Assembly (NCBI GenBank): GCA_947303085.1
Contig: CAMYXP010000001.1
Span: forward strand, 310,001 to 374,000
Source: an uncultured Bacteroidales bacterium
Lineage (GTDB): Bacteria; Bacteroidota; Bacteroidia; Bacteroidales; F082
DNA length: 64,000 nucleotides
Reading direction: 5' to 3'
Shown here: positions 1 to 8,140 of the stretch, piece after piece
How positions within the stretch are numbered: position 1 is the first letter of the stretch
Layout of the letters: the number at the start of each line of letters is the position of its first letter
Made by a program: the position numbers and the translations under genes
Notes under the pieces: generated by a model
Told to the model about the DNA's origin: nothing
Seen by the model: only the letters and a program-made list of their open reading frames with translations
Databases searched by the model: none

Positions 1-803
1 TCGTTGAGATGCATTTTCGCCACTTTAACACGCTCTTCAACGGATGGTTTTTCGTCTTCGACACCTTTTTCAAGATAATCGTGAATCTCTTTGAAAATCC
101 AGGGGTTTCCGTAGGTGGCGCGACCGATCATGAGGCCGTCTACACCGAAAGTGTCCTTGAAATATTTCGCTGATTTGCCATCGACCACGTCGCCGTTGCC
201 GATGATTGGAATGGTCATGCGAGGGTTGTTTTTCACTGCCCCGATGAGTGTCCAGTCGGCAGGCTCGCCCCATTTTGTTGTGCGAAGTCGTCCATGGATG
301 GTAAGCGCCTGAATGCCAACATCTTGAAGTCGTTCTGCGATTTCAACTATGTCTTTGTGCTCGCTGTTGTAACCTAACCTCGTCTTAACCGTGACAGGCG
401 TTTTCACTGCTTTCACCACAGCCTCGGTGATGGCAACCATCTTTGGGATGTCGTTCATGATGCCTGAGCCGGCACCTTTCGATGCCACTTTCTTCACCGG
501 GCATCCGAAGTTGATGTCGATGATATCAGGGCTGTATCTTTCGGCATATTGTGCCGCCTCTACCATCGGCTGGACAGCATTTCCGAAGATTTGCACTCCA
601 AACGGTTGTTCGCTTTCGGTATATCGTAACTTATTGATACTCTTTACTGCATCGCGAATCAATCCGTCCGACGAGATGAACTCGGAATAGACGATGTCTG
701 CGCCGTACATCTTGCACACATGCCTGAACGGAGGGTCGGTGACGCCCTCCATCGGTGCCAACAGCAGGGGATAACGGTCAAAGTTGAGATTCGCAATTTT
801 CAT
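1..803 (-). CDS. dusB: tRNA-dihydrouridine synthase, DusB type (C-terminus beyond window)
   Basis: FMN-dependent reductase that makes dihydrouridine in the tRNA D-loop. About 267 residues are visible and the 3' end lies off the left edge. The N-terminus reads LLLAPMEGVTDPPFR, the FMN-binding strand of Dus proteins. DINFGCPVKKV carries the catalytic Cys at about residue 101, and GNGDV and GLMIGRATYGNPW are the phosphate-binding C-terminal elements of the barrel. The start is the ATG at 801-803, chosen because a -7 element (TAATTTTG on this strand) ends only 4 nt upstream, so the mRNA is probably leaderless. It is transcribed in the same direction as the unknown trio at 835-2341 but has its own promoter. 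The DusB subtype is assigned from overall resemblance, so DusA or DusC is less likely but not excluded. Confidence 0.93.
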   Translation of the reverse strand, partial: MKIANLNFDRYPLLLAPMEGVTDPPFRHVCKMYGADIVYSEFISSDGLIRDAVKSINKLRYTESEQPFGVQIFGNAVQPMVEAAQYAERYSPDIIDINFGCPVKKVASKGAGSGIMNDIPKMVAITEAVVKAVKTPVTVKTRLGYNSEHKDIVEIAERLQDVGIQALTIHGRLRTTKWGEPADWTLIGAVKNNPRMTIPIIGNGDVVDGKSAKYFKDTFGVDGLMIGRATYGNPWIFKEIHDYLEKGVEDEKPSVEERVKVAKMHLN

Positions 804-807
804 GCCG

Positions 808-815
808 CAAAATTA
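808..815 (-). promoter_or_regulatory. -7 promoter element of dusB
   Basis: TAATTTTG on the minus strand matches the Bacteroidota -7 consensus TAnnTTTG. It ends 4 nt before the dusB ATG, which predicts a leaderless transcript. Confidence 0.6.
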
Positions 816-834
816 CGAATTTTTCTGACAGTAA

Positions 835-1467
835 TTACTTTTCTCCGAATGTGACGCCTTTGGAGATTTTTCCTTTCTTGATGGATGCTGCCCAAATGAA
901 CATTATTAATATGAATAATATGGCTATAATTGTCACCAAAATCTCGAGTACCTTGGTCGCGGTTAACACCGGTTTGATGGTCTGTTCCTTCACATAATTG
1001 AGTATGTTGTTGACAGAGAAGGTGTTGCCCGCTTCCTCGAACATTTTCATGTTGTCGTCAAGATTGTTGGCGAATTTGTTGAACATCTTGATGTAATAGC
1101 GCACGCCGAAAGTGCGGGTCAGGAAACCGGCATATTCGTTGTTAATCAGATAATCCGACACATCTTGTGATTTATTGAGATATGCCTTGAATTGTGTGGC
1201 GTCCATGTCGGTATCTGTGCTGCCGGGATTCAAGCTTTCAAGTTGTGTTTTGATTTGCGCGATGCCGGTGGTGAGGATTTTATCGGTTGAACTCGGAATC
1301 TTGGTTACACCGAGCAGCAAAACCATTATAAGCACGGCTCCGGTTATCGTCAGGATGATGTTAAATGTCTTGTGCCGCGACTTCTCGAGCCGTGAGGCAT
1401 ACCATACTGTCAACGCTGTTAGTGCTATTATTGCTAAAAATATCAATATTATTAAAGATGTTTTCAT
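835..1467 (-). CDS. Two-TM membrane protein of unknown function
   Basis: I do not recognise this 210-residue protein. It has an N-terminal hydrophobic segment (about residues 3-22), a second one (about 34-55), a hydrophilic stretch of about 120 residues, and a C-terminal hydrophobic segment (about 172-196) followed by a short basic tail. The soluble part is therefore probably held between membrane anchors. It is the last gene of a three-gene minus-strand set: the gap to the preceding gene is 2 nt, so translation is probably coupled. No catalytic motif is visible. Confidence 0.75.
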   Translation of the reverse strand: MKTSLIILIFLAIIALTALTVWYASRLEKSRHKTFNIILTITGAVLIMVLLLGVTKIPSSTDKILTTGIAQIKTQLESLNPGSTDTDMDATQFKAYLNKSQDVSDYLINNEYAGFLTRTFGVRYYIKMFNKFANNLDDNMKMFEEAGNTFSVNNILNYVKEQTIKPVLTATKVLEILVTIIAILFILIMFIWAASIKKGKISKGVTFGEK

Positions 1468-1469
1468 GT

Positions 1470-1910
1470 TTATCTTTTTATTTCTCTCATATATACTATT
1501 GATTTCTTGGGCTTATGCGCTTTCGCTAGCTTTTTGATAAAAGGTTCTTTGTATTTTTTGAGGTTTTTGTATTCGTTCTGTTTGTCAAGGTCTTTAAGCA
1601 CAATCTTTACAAGCAGCCGTCCGCAGGGTGCTTTCATATATTCGGAGAACGTGTCGGGACGTAAGGATTCGACATTGCGTTCAAACAACACGTGGTATTT
1701 TCGCTTTTTGTCATTCCATGATCTGAATATCTCGACGCTTCCTTTTAAAATAATGAATACAACCACTGCCTGCGCTGCCACAAGCCACCACTGCCCGAAC
1801 CTGTATATCGGGATAAACGCCATGCCTGCCCCCATGATAAGCAGGAGGAAGGCATAAGCGTTCAAATAGACAAATCTGCCGAAAGTGGCTATTGATTTTT
1901 CAGATATCAT
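1470..1910 (-). CDS. Small membrane protein of unknown function
   Basis: This 146-residue protein has two adjacent hydrophobic segments near the N-terminus (about residues 13-35 and 41-60) followed by a basic, Lys-rich cytoplasmic-looking tail. It is not recognised. Its ATG overlaps the stop of the upstream PH-like gene by 4 nt (ATGA arrangement), and the next gene starts 2 nt after its stop. The three are probably one transcript acting together at the membrane, but their function cannot be inferred. Confidence 0.75.
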   Translation of the reverse strand: MISEKSIATFGRFVYLNAYAFLLLIMGAGMAFIPIYRFGQWWLVAAQAVVVFIILKGSVEIFRSWNDKKRKYHVLFERNVESLRPDTFSEYMKAPCGRLLVKIVLKDLDKQNEYKNLKKYKEPFIKKLAKAHKPKKSIVYMREIKR

Positions 1911-2341
1911 GCTTTTGCGGTGAGAGCATTGTAGAATGCGTCCACAATGGCCTTGGCTTCCTCATCGGTTGAGCTGTAGAGGGTGAATTCATATTCGTGC
2001 GCTGCGGTGAAGAAGAACTGGTACTTCTTGCAGAACAGCCCACAGCAGCATGTACCCATCTTCGAATAACCGACGTTGCTTACGCTATGCGGTAAGATGT
2101 TGCTCAAAGTGGAACCCTTTTCGATGACAAAGAAGGCTTTGTACTTGGTAATCATGACGACACGTTTGTTGGTCATCACCAAAAAGCCTTTGTTTGAAAA
2201 TCCCAAAATGAGTTCAAAGATTCCACGAATAGCATCCCACAAGACAGCCAAAGGGTTTGAGCTGGTCTCACGCATGTTAGCTTCGATTTCCATGACGAGC
2301 TGCTCGCCATCTTCCAATTTGTAACCTGATTTTAATCCCAT
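1907..2341 (-). CDS. PH-like domain protein of unknown function
   Basis: A 144-residue soluble protein. The pattern NKGFLVMTNKRVVMITKYKAFFVIEKG (seen in part around residues 50-76), followed by a beta-rich C-terminal half ending in a helix (EEAKAIVDAFYNAL), resembles bacterial PH (bPH) domains. It contains an unusual Cys cluster, GTCCCGLFC, near residue 100, which could bind metal or be lipid-modified; this is speculation. It is the first gene of the unknown trio and overlaps the next by 4 nt. No clear TAnnTTTG element was found upstream. The fold assignment is tentative. Confidence 0.7.
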   Translation of the reverse strand: MGLKSGYKLEDGEQLVMEIEANMRETSSNPLAVLWDAIRGIFELILGFSNKGFLVMTNKRVVMITKYKAFFVIEKGSTLSNILPHSVSNVGYSKMGTCCCGLFCKKYQFFFTAAHEYEFTLYSSTDEEAKAIVDAFYNALTAKA

Positions 2342-2574
2342 AACAATAACTTTATAAATATGCCTACTCTGTTCAGGATTTTCGGCTTTCTCCTTTATTT
2401 ATATGTATCACAAATTTCCTTATTATTTCTATTATTGATATTCTGTTGTGTAAAAATGCGATTTGCTTTGCGTAAGAAAAATCAATTTTTATCGTCAAAA
2501 CGTAAAAATGAAATTGCAATACATAAAAAATGACATCTGATAATTGGAATTTGTATAATAATAGGAAAAAATTG

Positions 2575-2582
2575 TAATTTTG
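2575..2582 (+). promoter_or_regulatory. -7 promoter element of the AraC-type regulator gene
   Basis: TAATTTTG ends 5 nt before the ATG at 2588. A TTTG lies at 2550-2553, 21 nt upstream, at the distance expected for the -33 element. The remainder of the gap 2342-2574 is AT-rich with no recognised feature. Confidence 0.6.
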
Positions 2583-2587
2583 CAAAT

Positions 2588-3670
2588 ATGAATAGTGAGT
2601 CGTTGTATATCGCATTGCTTTGCTTTGTCTCGGGCATAGCGCAATTCGCCCTGATGGGGTGCGGGATATATATGCTACGTCATCATTTCACCTACCAGTT
2701 CCAAAAGGTTTTCGCGATAACGTTGTTTCTGCACTCTATCGGATTTTTCAACAATTTTCTGGTGGTGTCTTGCGGCGATTTGTCGTGTGCCGATTATCTC
2801 AACACGCTGTTTCTGTTATTCGATTATGTAATTGTGGGAGGCTACATCGCTTTTGGCATCTCGTTGGTGTTTCCCAATCGCTATAAATTGTCGCAACTGC
2901 TTATAGTTGAAATCCCATATGTCGTGGCTATGGCGTTGTTTGCCATCACCGGAAGTCCTGAAGTATTTCCTGCCACACAGATTTTCACCTTGGTAACTTG
3001 CTTGATTATCATGGTGTATTTGCAGTATTCCATCAAAAAATACACCGATATGCTAAACAACAATGTGAGCAACTTGGAGTATTTCGATCTTCGTTGGAGT
3101 AACATAGTGGTTACATTGTTTTTTGTCTACCAACTTCTGTGGTATGCCGACAGCCTGTCGCAGCAAGATTGGTTTGTCGGTCAGGAAGGCGATTACAGCT
3201 TGATTTTTGACTCAGCATATTGCCTCGTTTCCATAGCATTTGTGATTTATGTCATGCATAAAATAATCACCCAGAAGGTGTTTGTTTTGAGAAATCAGGT
3301 TGACAAGGATCCTTATTATAAAACTTTGTCTGCCAAAGACATTGAGTTTATCATACGCGAAATGCGATATTATCGCGACAGCACGCTGACATTGCAGAAG
3401 TTGGCGCAGTTGTTGGGAACAAACCGGCAGTACCTTAGCAACTACATCAACCAAGAGCGCCATATGACTTTCTACGAATACATCAATGAGTTCCGTTTGG
3501 AAGAGGCCAAAATCATGTTGGAAAGCAAAAACTCCGAAAGCCAGCAATCTTTAGAGGACATTGCGGTCTTGGTCGGCTTCAACTCATACTCCACGTTTTT
3601 GCGCTCGTTCAAAAGCAAGTACGGAAAAACTCCATCAAAGTATCTGTTTGAGATGAGTTCATGTGTTTAA
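2588..3670 (+). CDS. Membrane-anchored AraC-family transcriptional regulator
   Basis: This 360-residue protein has an N-terminal half (about residues 5-230) with six or seven hydrophobic segments and a C-terminal AraC/XylS DNA-binding domain. The first helix-turn-helix is near residues 268-287 (LQKLAQLLGTNRQYLSNYIN). The second is near 322-343 (LEDIAVLVGFNSYSTFLRSF) and is followed by the family ending YGKTPSKY. This architecture, a polytopic membrane sensor fused to AraC, is common in Bacteroidota and suggests direct membrane signal sensing. The ligand and targets are unknown. It stands alone, 29 nt before mfd, which has its own promoter. Confidence 0.88.
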   Translation: MNSESLYIALLCFVSGIAQFALMGCGIYMLRHHFTYQFQKVFAITLFLHSIGFFNNFLVVSCGDLSCADYLNTLFLLFDYVIVGGYIAFGISLVFPNRYKLSQLLIVEIPYVVAMALFAITGSPEVFPATQIFTLVTCLIIMVYLQYSIKKYTDMLNNNVSNLEYFDLRWSNIVVTLFFVYQLLWYADSLSQQDWFVGQEGDYSLIFDSAYCLVSIAFVIYVMHKIITQKVFVLRNQVDKDPYYKTLSAKDIEFIIREMRYYRDSTLTLQKLAQLLGTNRQYLSNYINQERHMTFYEYINEFRLEEAKIMLESKNSESQQSLEDIAVLVGFNSYSTFLRSFKSKYGKTPSKYLFEMSSCV

Positions 3671-3686
3671 CATGAAGAATTTTTCG

Positions 3687-3694
3687 TATTTTTG
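3687..3694 (+). promoter_or_regulatory. -7 promoter element of mfd
   Basis: TATTTTTG ends 5 nt before the GTG start of mfd, again predicting a leaderless or nearly leaderless transcript. Confidence 0.6.
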
Positions 3695-3699
3695 CCCCC

Positions 3700-6600
3700 G
3701 TGAAAGAAAACCCTATTTCATATTATAAAGACGACGTCCGTATCTTGCAACTCGTTGATTATCTTAATGATAAGAAAAATGTGTTTTGCAAGGGGATAGT
3801 GGGTTCGGCGAAGGCTTTCGCCGTGGCAAGTGCGTTTGAGAAGCTTGGAGGACAGCATTTTGTGGTGTGTGCCGACAAGGAGAGTGCGGCGTATTTCTAC
3901 AACGACCTCGAGAATATCTTCGGCGAACGCGAGCAGGACTACGCCAAGAAGATGATTCTATTCTATCCGACCTCGTACAAACGTCCGTACGAGCCTGAGA
4001 AGCCCGACAACACCTATATCTTGTCGCGAACCGAGGTTTTGCAAAGGGTTTCGACATCCGAACGCAAGACGATAATCGTTTCTTACCCTGAAGCGTTGAG
4101 TGAAAAAATCGTCACTCGTAAGATATTGAGCAAGAATACTTTAAAGCTTGCGGTAGGCGAGAAGGTCGATATGGATTTCGTCACCGACACCTTGCTGGAA
4201 TATAACTTCGAGCATGTCGATTTTGTGGTTGAACCAGGCCAATTCGCCATCCGTGGCGGCATCGTCGATGTGTTTTCTTTCGCTAACGACTATCCATATC
4301 GTATTGTTTTCGATTTCGACGAAGTGGAATCGATTCGTTCGTTCAATCCAGTCGATCAGCTCTCGATTGAGAAGCTGCAACGCATTGTTTTGTTGCCGAA
4401 TCTTCAGGACCATAACCTTTCGGAAGAACGCGAGACGATATTCCAATATCTTCAGAATCAGACGGTTATGTGGCTCGACGAGACCGATTTTCTGAAAGAG
4501 AGAATCGATGCCGAGTATAAAAAAGCCGTCGAGGCATTCGAGGCGTTTGAAGAAAACGAGAATCTGAAATCGCCCGAGACTTTATTCGCGCAAAGCGATG
4601 AACTTCTCACTCAACTCGATGATTTTAAATCGGTTACGTTTGAGACTTATTCCGATTCGGTTGGAAAGGTGATTGTGGAGTTCAACATCACTACTCAGCC
4701 TGTGTTCAACAAGAACTTCGAGATGTTGCAAAACACCATTAACTCGTTGAAAGACAGAGACTACCGCATACTTTTCTTTTCCGAGAGCAAACGTCAACTC
4801 GAGCGAATTCAGAGTATTTTGAACGATTTGCAGCAGAAAGACGAGTCGAACCACGACTTCACACCTATATTATATTCCATCCAAGCTGGTTTCGTTGACA
4901 ACGACCAGAGGCTGTGCTGCTTCACCGATCATCAGATTTTTGAGCGTTACCACCGCTTCCATCTCCGTGAAGGTTTTGCAAGCAGTCAGGCACTGACAAT
5001 CAAAGAGTTATATGATTTGAAACCAGGCGATTACGTCACACATATCGACCACGGTATCGGACGTTTCGACGGCTTGGAAATCATCGACCATAACGGAAAA
5101 CAGCAGGAGGCATTAAGACTTATTTATCAGAATGGCGATTTGCTTTATGTGAGCATCCACTCGTTGCATAGAATATCTAAGTATTCGAGCAAAGACGGAG
5201 CTGAACCATCGTTGAGCAAACTTGGCTCAAATGCTTGGAACAAGCTTAAGGCAAAGACAAAGAGCAAGGTCAAGGATATCGCGCGAGAGCTGATAAAACT
5301 CTACGCTGAGCGTAAGAACTCGCAAGGTTTCCAGTTCATGCCGGATACTTATCTACAGACCGAGCTCGAGGCGTCGTTTATGTACGAGGACACCCCTGAT
5401 CAGCTTAAGGCGACCATAGATGTGAAGCGCGATATGGAGAAGGAATCACCTATGGACCGTCTGGTGTGCGGCGACGTGGGATTCGGCAAGACGGAAGTCG
5501 CCATCCGCGCGGCGTTTAAGGCGGTCAGCGACTCGAAACAGGTTGCTGTTTTGGTGCCTACAACGGTGCTAGCTTTGCAGCATTTCCATACGTTCTCAAG
5601 CCGTTTGAAAGGTTTTCCGGTCACTATCGACTACATGAACCGTTTCAAGACCGCCAAGGAGCAGAAAAAGACTTTGGAAGATGTCAAAAACGGTCGCATC
5701 GATATATTAATAGGTACACATCGCATCATCAGTAAAGATGTTGAATTCAAGGATTTAGGTCTATTGATAATCGACGAGGAGCAGAAGTTCGGAGTTTCAG
5801 CCAAGGAGAAGCTGAAACAGATGAAAACCAACGTCGACACCCTCACTTTGACGGCAACTCCAATCCCGAGAACGCTGCAATTCTCGATGATGGGCGCTCG
5901 CGATATGAGCATCATCACCACTCCGCCGCCGAACAGATATCCTGTCGAGACCGAACTACGTTCGTTCTCTCCAGACGTCATCAGAGACGCTATCCAATAC
6001 GAACTTGCGCGCGACGGACAGGTGTTTTTCGTGCACAACCGCATCCAAAACATCATGGAGGTCTACGACATGATTGTGAGCTGTGTGCCGGGTGCGAAGG
6101 TGGCTGTGGGTCACGGACAGATGGAGGGCGACAAGCTCGAACAGATAATGCTCGACTTCATCGACGGCAAGTACGACGTGCTTCTATGCACCACGATTAT
6201 CGAGGCGGGACTGGACATTCCGAACGCCAACACCATCATCATTAACGATGCGCACAAGTACGGATTGAGCGATTTACACCAGTTGCGCGGTAGGGTGGGA
6301 CGTTCCAACAAAAAGGCGTTCTGCTACTTGCTGACGCCTCCGTTGGCGATGCTCAGCGACGAGGCACAGAAGCGTCTGCGAGCCCTTGAGGAATTCTCTG
6401 ATTTGGGCAGCGGTTTCAACATCGCAATGCGCGACCTCGACATCCGTGGAGCTGGCAATCTGCTGGGTGCCGAGCAGAGCGGTTTCATCAACGATATTGG
6501 CTTCGAGACATATCATAAAATCCTCGACGAGGCCATCATGGAGCTCAAGGAAAATGAGTTCAAAGACCTGTTCGAGAAGCCAGAAGAAGAGAAGAAATAC

Positions 6601-7056
6601 GTCCGTGAATGCGCTATCGAGTCAGATCTGGAGATACTTTTGCCGAACGAGTACGTCGATTCATCGGCTGAGCGTATCAGCTTGTACAACGAGCTCGATC
6701 ACATTGAAAATGAAGAGGGTTTGATGCGCTTCACTGACAATCTCATCGACCGTTTCGGCGAGCTGCCGCCGCAGGCTAACGACCTTTTGAATACTGTACG
6801 TTTACGTTGGATTGCGCGCGACCTCGGATTCGAAAAAATCGTCCTCAAAAAAGGCGATATGACCTGCTATTTTCTGCAGGATCAGGAGTCGGAATACTTT
6901 AACACGGCGACCTTCCAAAAAATCATCCGTTACGCTTCCGACCATCTCAAACGCTGTCAGTTTAAGGAGCAAAACGGCAAAAACATATTGATTTTCAAGG
7001 TTGTTGATAGAGTGAAAGACGCTTTGGATTTATTAAGAGAAATTGTAAACTCATAA
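3700..7056 (+). CDS. mfd: Transcription-repair coupling factor Mfd
   Basis: An ATP-dependent translocase that displaces RNA polymerase stalled at DNA lesions and recruits UvrA. The 1118 residues match the usual family length. An N-terminal UvrB-like region is followed by the RNA-polymerase-interacting (CarD-like) module around residue 444 (YVTHIDHGIGRFDG). The SF2 helicase motifs follow: Walker A GDVGFGKTE near 590, DEEQ near 690, LTATPIPRTL, and the translocation motif with GRVGRS near 865. The C-terminal Mfd domain is present. The start is GTG at 3700, supported by the promoter immediately upstream; there is no earlier in-frame start that would avoid overlapping the promoter. Confidence 0.97.
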   Translation: MKENPISYYKDDVRILQLVDYLNDKKNVFCKGIVGSAKAFAVASAFEKLGGQHFVVCADKESAAYFYNDLENIFGEREQDYAKKMILFYPTSYKRPYEPEKPDNTYILSRTEVLQRVSTSERKTIIVSYPEALSEKIVTRKILSKNTLKLAVGEKVDMDFVTDTLLEYNFEHVDFVVEPGQFAIRGGIVDVFSFANDYPYRIVFDFDEVESIRSFNPVDQLSIEKLQRIVLLPNLQDHNLSEERETIFQYLQNQTVMWLDETDFLKERIDAEYKKAVEAFEAFEENENLKSPETLFAQSDELLTQLDDFKSVTFETYSDSVGKVIVEFNITTQPVFNKNFEMLQNTINSLKDRDYRILFFSESKRQLERIQSILNDLQQKDESNHDFTPILYSIQAGFVDNDQRLCCFTDHQIFERYHRFHLREGFASSQALTIKELYDLKPGDYVTHIDHGIGRFDGLEIIDHNGKQQEALRLIYQNGDLLYVSIHSLHRISKYSSKDGAEPSLSKLGSNAWNKLKAKTKSKVKDIARELIKLYAERKNSQGFQFMPDTYLQTELEASFMYEDTPDQLKATIDVKRDMEKESPMDRLVCGDVGFGKTEVAIRAAFKAVSDSKQVAVLVPTTVLALQHFHTFSSRLKGFPVTIDYMNRFKTAKEQKKTLEDVKNGRIDILIGTHRIISKDVEFKDLGLLIIDEEQKFGVSAKEKLKQMKTNVDTLTLTATPIPRTLQFSMMGARDMSIITTPPPNRYPVETELRSFSPDVIRDAIQYELARDGQVFFVHNRIQNIMEVYDMIVSCVPGAKVAVGHGQMEGDKLEQIMLDFIDGKYDVLLCTTIIEAGLDIPNANTIIINDAHKYGLSDLHQLRGRVGRSNKKAFCYLLTPPLAMLSDEAQKRLRALEEFSDLGSGFNIAMRDLDIRGAGNLLGAEQSGFINDIGFETYHKILDEAIMELKENEFKDLFEKPEEEKKYVRECAIESDLEILLPNEYVDSSAERISLYNELDHIENEEGLMRFTDNLIDRFGELPPQANDLLNTVRLRWIARDLGFEKIVLKKGDMTCYFLQDQESEYFNTATFQKIIRYASDHLKRCQFKEQNGKNILIFKVVDRVKDALDLLREIVNS

Positions 7057-7072
7057 ACTTATTTTAAATAAA

Positions 7073-7105
7073 CTTCAAACTCCACACTCCAAACTTCAAA
7101 CTTTT
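7073..7105. repeat. Heptad tandem array (AAACTTC-type)
   Basis: Four degenerate 7-bp units (AAACTTC, AAACTCC, ACACTCC, AAACTTC) in the mfd-tatA gap, just before the tatA promoter. A reverse-orientation relative (GTTTGGA, GTTTAAA units) lies at 48275-48295. Confidence 0.6.
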
Positions 7106-7108
7106 TTA

Positions 7109-7116
7109 TATCTTTG
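7109..7116 (+). promoter_or_regulatory. -7 promoter element of tatA-tatC
   Basis: TATCTTTG, 19 nt before the tatA ATG, matches TAnnTTTG. Confidence 0.6.
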
Positions 7117-7135
7117 CAAAAAATAAATTAGGAAT

Positions 7136-7336
7136 ATGACAACATTATTTTTAGGCGGTATCGGAACTGGTGAAATCATTCTTATCGTGCTGGCGATTCT
7201 GTTGCTTTTCGGCGGCAAGAAACTCCCTGAGCTTATGCGCGGAATGGGCAAGGGCGTCAAGGAATTCAAAGATGCCATGAACGAGCCGACTGGCGAAAAA
7301 AGCGAGAAAAAAGAAGAAAAACCAGAGGAGAAATAG
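7136..7336 (+). CDS. tatA: Sec-independent translocase subunit TatA/E
   Basis: A 66-residue pore-forming subunit of the twin-arginine translocon, which exports folded proteins. A single N-terminal transmembrane helix (about residues 9-23) is followed by the FGGKKLPEL hinge that is diagnostic of TatA, an amphipathic helix (MRGMGKGVKEFKDAM), and a charged Glu/Lys tail. It lies 6 nt upstream of tatC, so the two form a minimal TatAC system. No tatB is seen here. Confidence 0.95.
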   Translation: MTTLFLGGIGTGEIILIVLAILLLFGGKKLPELMRGMGKGVKEFKDAMNEPTGEKSEKKEEKPEEK

Positions 7337-7342
7337 CCTCAA

Positions 7343-8140
7343 ATGGCAGACGTTCAAATGACTTTCGGCGAGCATCTCGATGAGCTTCGTAAAGTATTGA
7401 TGCACATCGGGATAGCTTTTGTTTTGCTCTTCATCGCGCTCTTCACTTTTTTCAAAGGCGATATCATCAATATCGTTTTTTATCCTTCCGAAAGCGATTT
7501 CATCATCAACAGACTTTTTGCGAAACTGGCCGATCTGACTGGCACTGAGGCGTTGAGAATCAATGCGAATCCTTTGCAAATCTATAATACCAAGATTGCC
7601 GGACAGTTTATGCTTCACATCAAAGCATCAGCTGTAGGTGCATTAGTTATCGCGTTTCCGTACATTATCGGGCAGCTGTGGGGCTTTGTGAAACCGGCTC
7701 TTTCAACAACCATGAAACGCCGTACCCGATTGATAGTCTGGAAGATAGTGTTTTGGTTTTTCCTCGGAGTGGCTTTCAGTTACTTCATCATCGCGCCTCT
7801 CGGAATCAATTTTCTCGCAAATTACGAGGCGAACGGCAGCATACAAAACATCATCGACGTGAGCTCGTATGTGAGCACGGTTTTAGGTGTTTGTCTCGCA
7901 GCCGGACTGGTGTTTCAGTTGCCGCTTTTGATAAGATTTTTGGCGTCAATCGGCATCGTTTCTTCAGGATGGCTAAGGAAAAACCGCAAAATCGCCATCG
8001 TTGTCATCTTGGCACTATCGGCACTCATCACGCCGCCCGACATCATCAGTCAGCTGCTGATTTTTGTGCCGTTTTACATTTTATATGAATATGGGATTAG
8101 CATAGCAAAAAATATTGAAAAGCAAAATGCAGACAGATAG
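7343..8140 (+). CDS. tatC: Sec-independent translocase subunit TatC
   Basis: The receptor subunit of the twin-arginine translocon, 265 residues with six predicted membrane helices. The N-terminal MTFGEHLDELRK motif is the TatC signature for signal-peptide recognition. The long first periplasmic loop, SALITPPDIISQ near residue 230 and the final FYILYEYGI helix fit the family. It follows tatA directly, and its 3' end overlaps the start of the MATE gene. Confidence 0.96.
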   Translation: MADVQMTFGEHLDELRKVLMHIGIAFVLLFIALFTFFKGDIINIVFYPSESDFIINRLFAKLADLTGTEALRINANPLQIYNTKIAGQFMLHIKASAVGALVIAFPYIIGQLWGFVKPALSTTMKRRTRLIVWKIVFWFFLGVAFSYFIIAPLGINFLANYEANGSIQNIIDVSSYVSTVLGVCLAAGLVFQLPLLIRFLASIGIVSSGWLRKNRKIAIVVILALSALITPPDIISQLLIFVPFYILYEYGISIAKNIEKQNADR

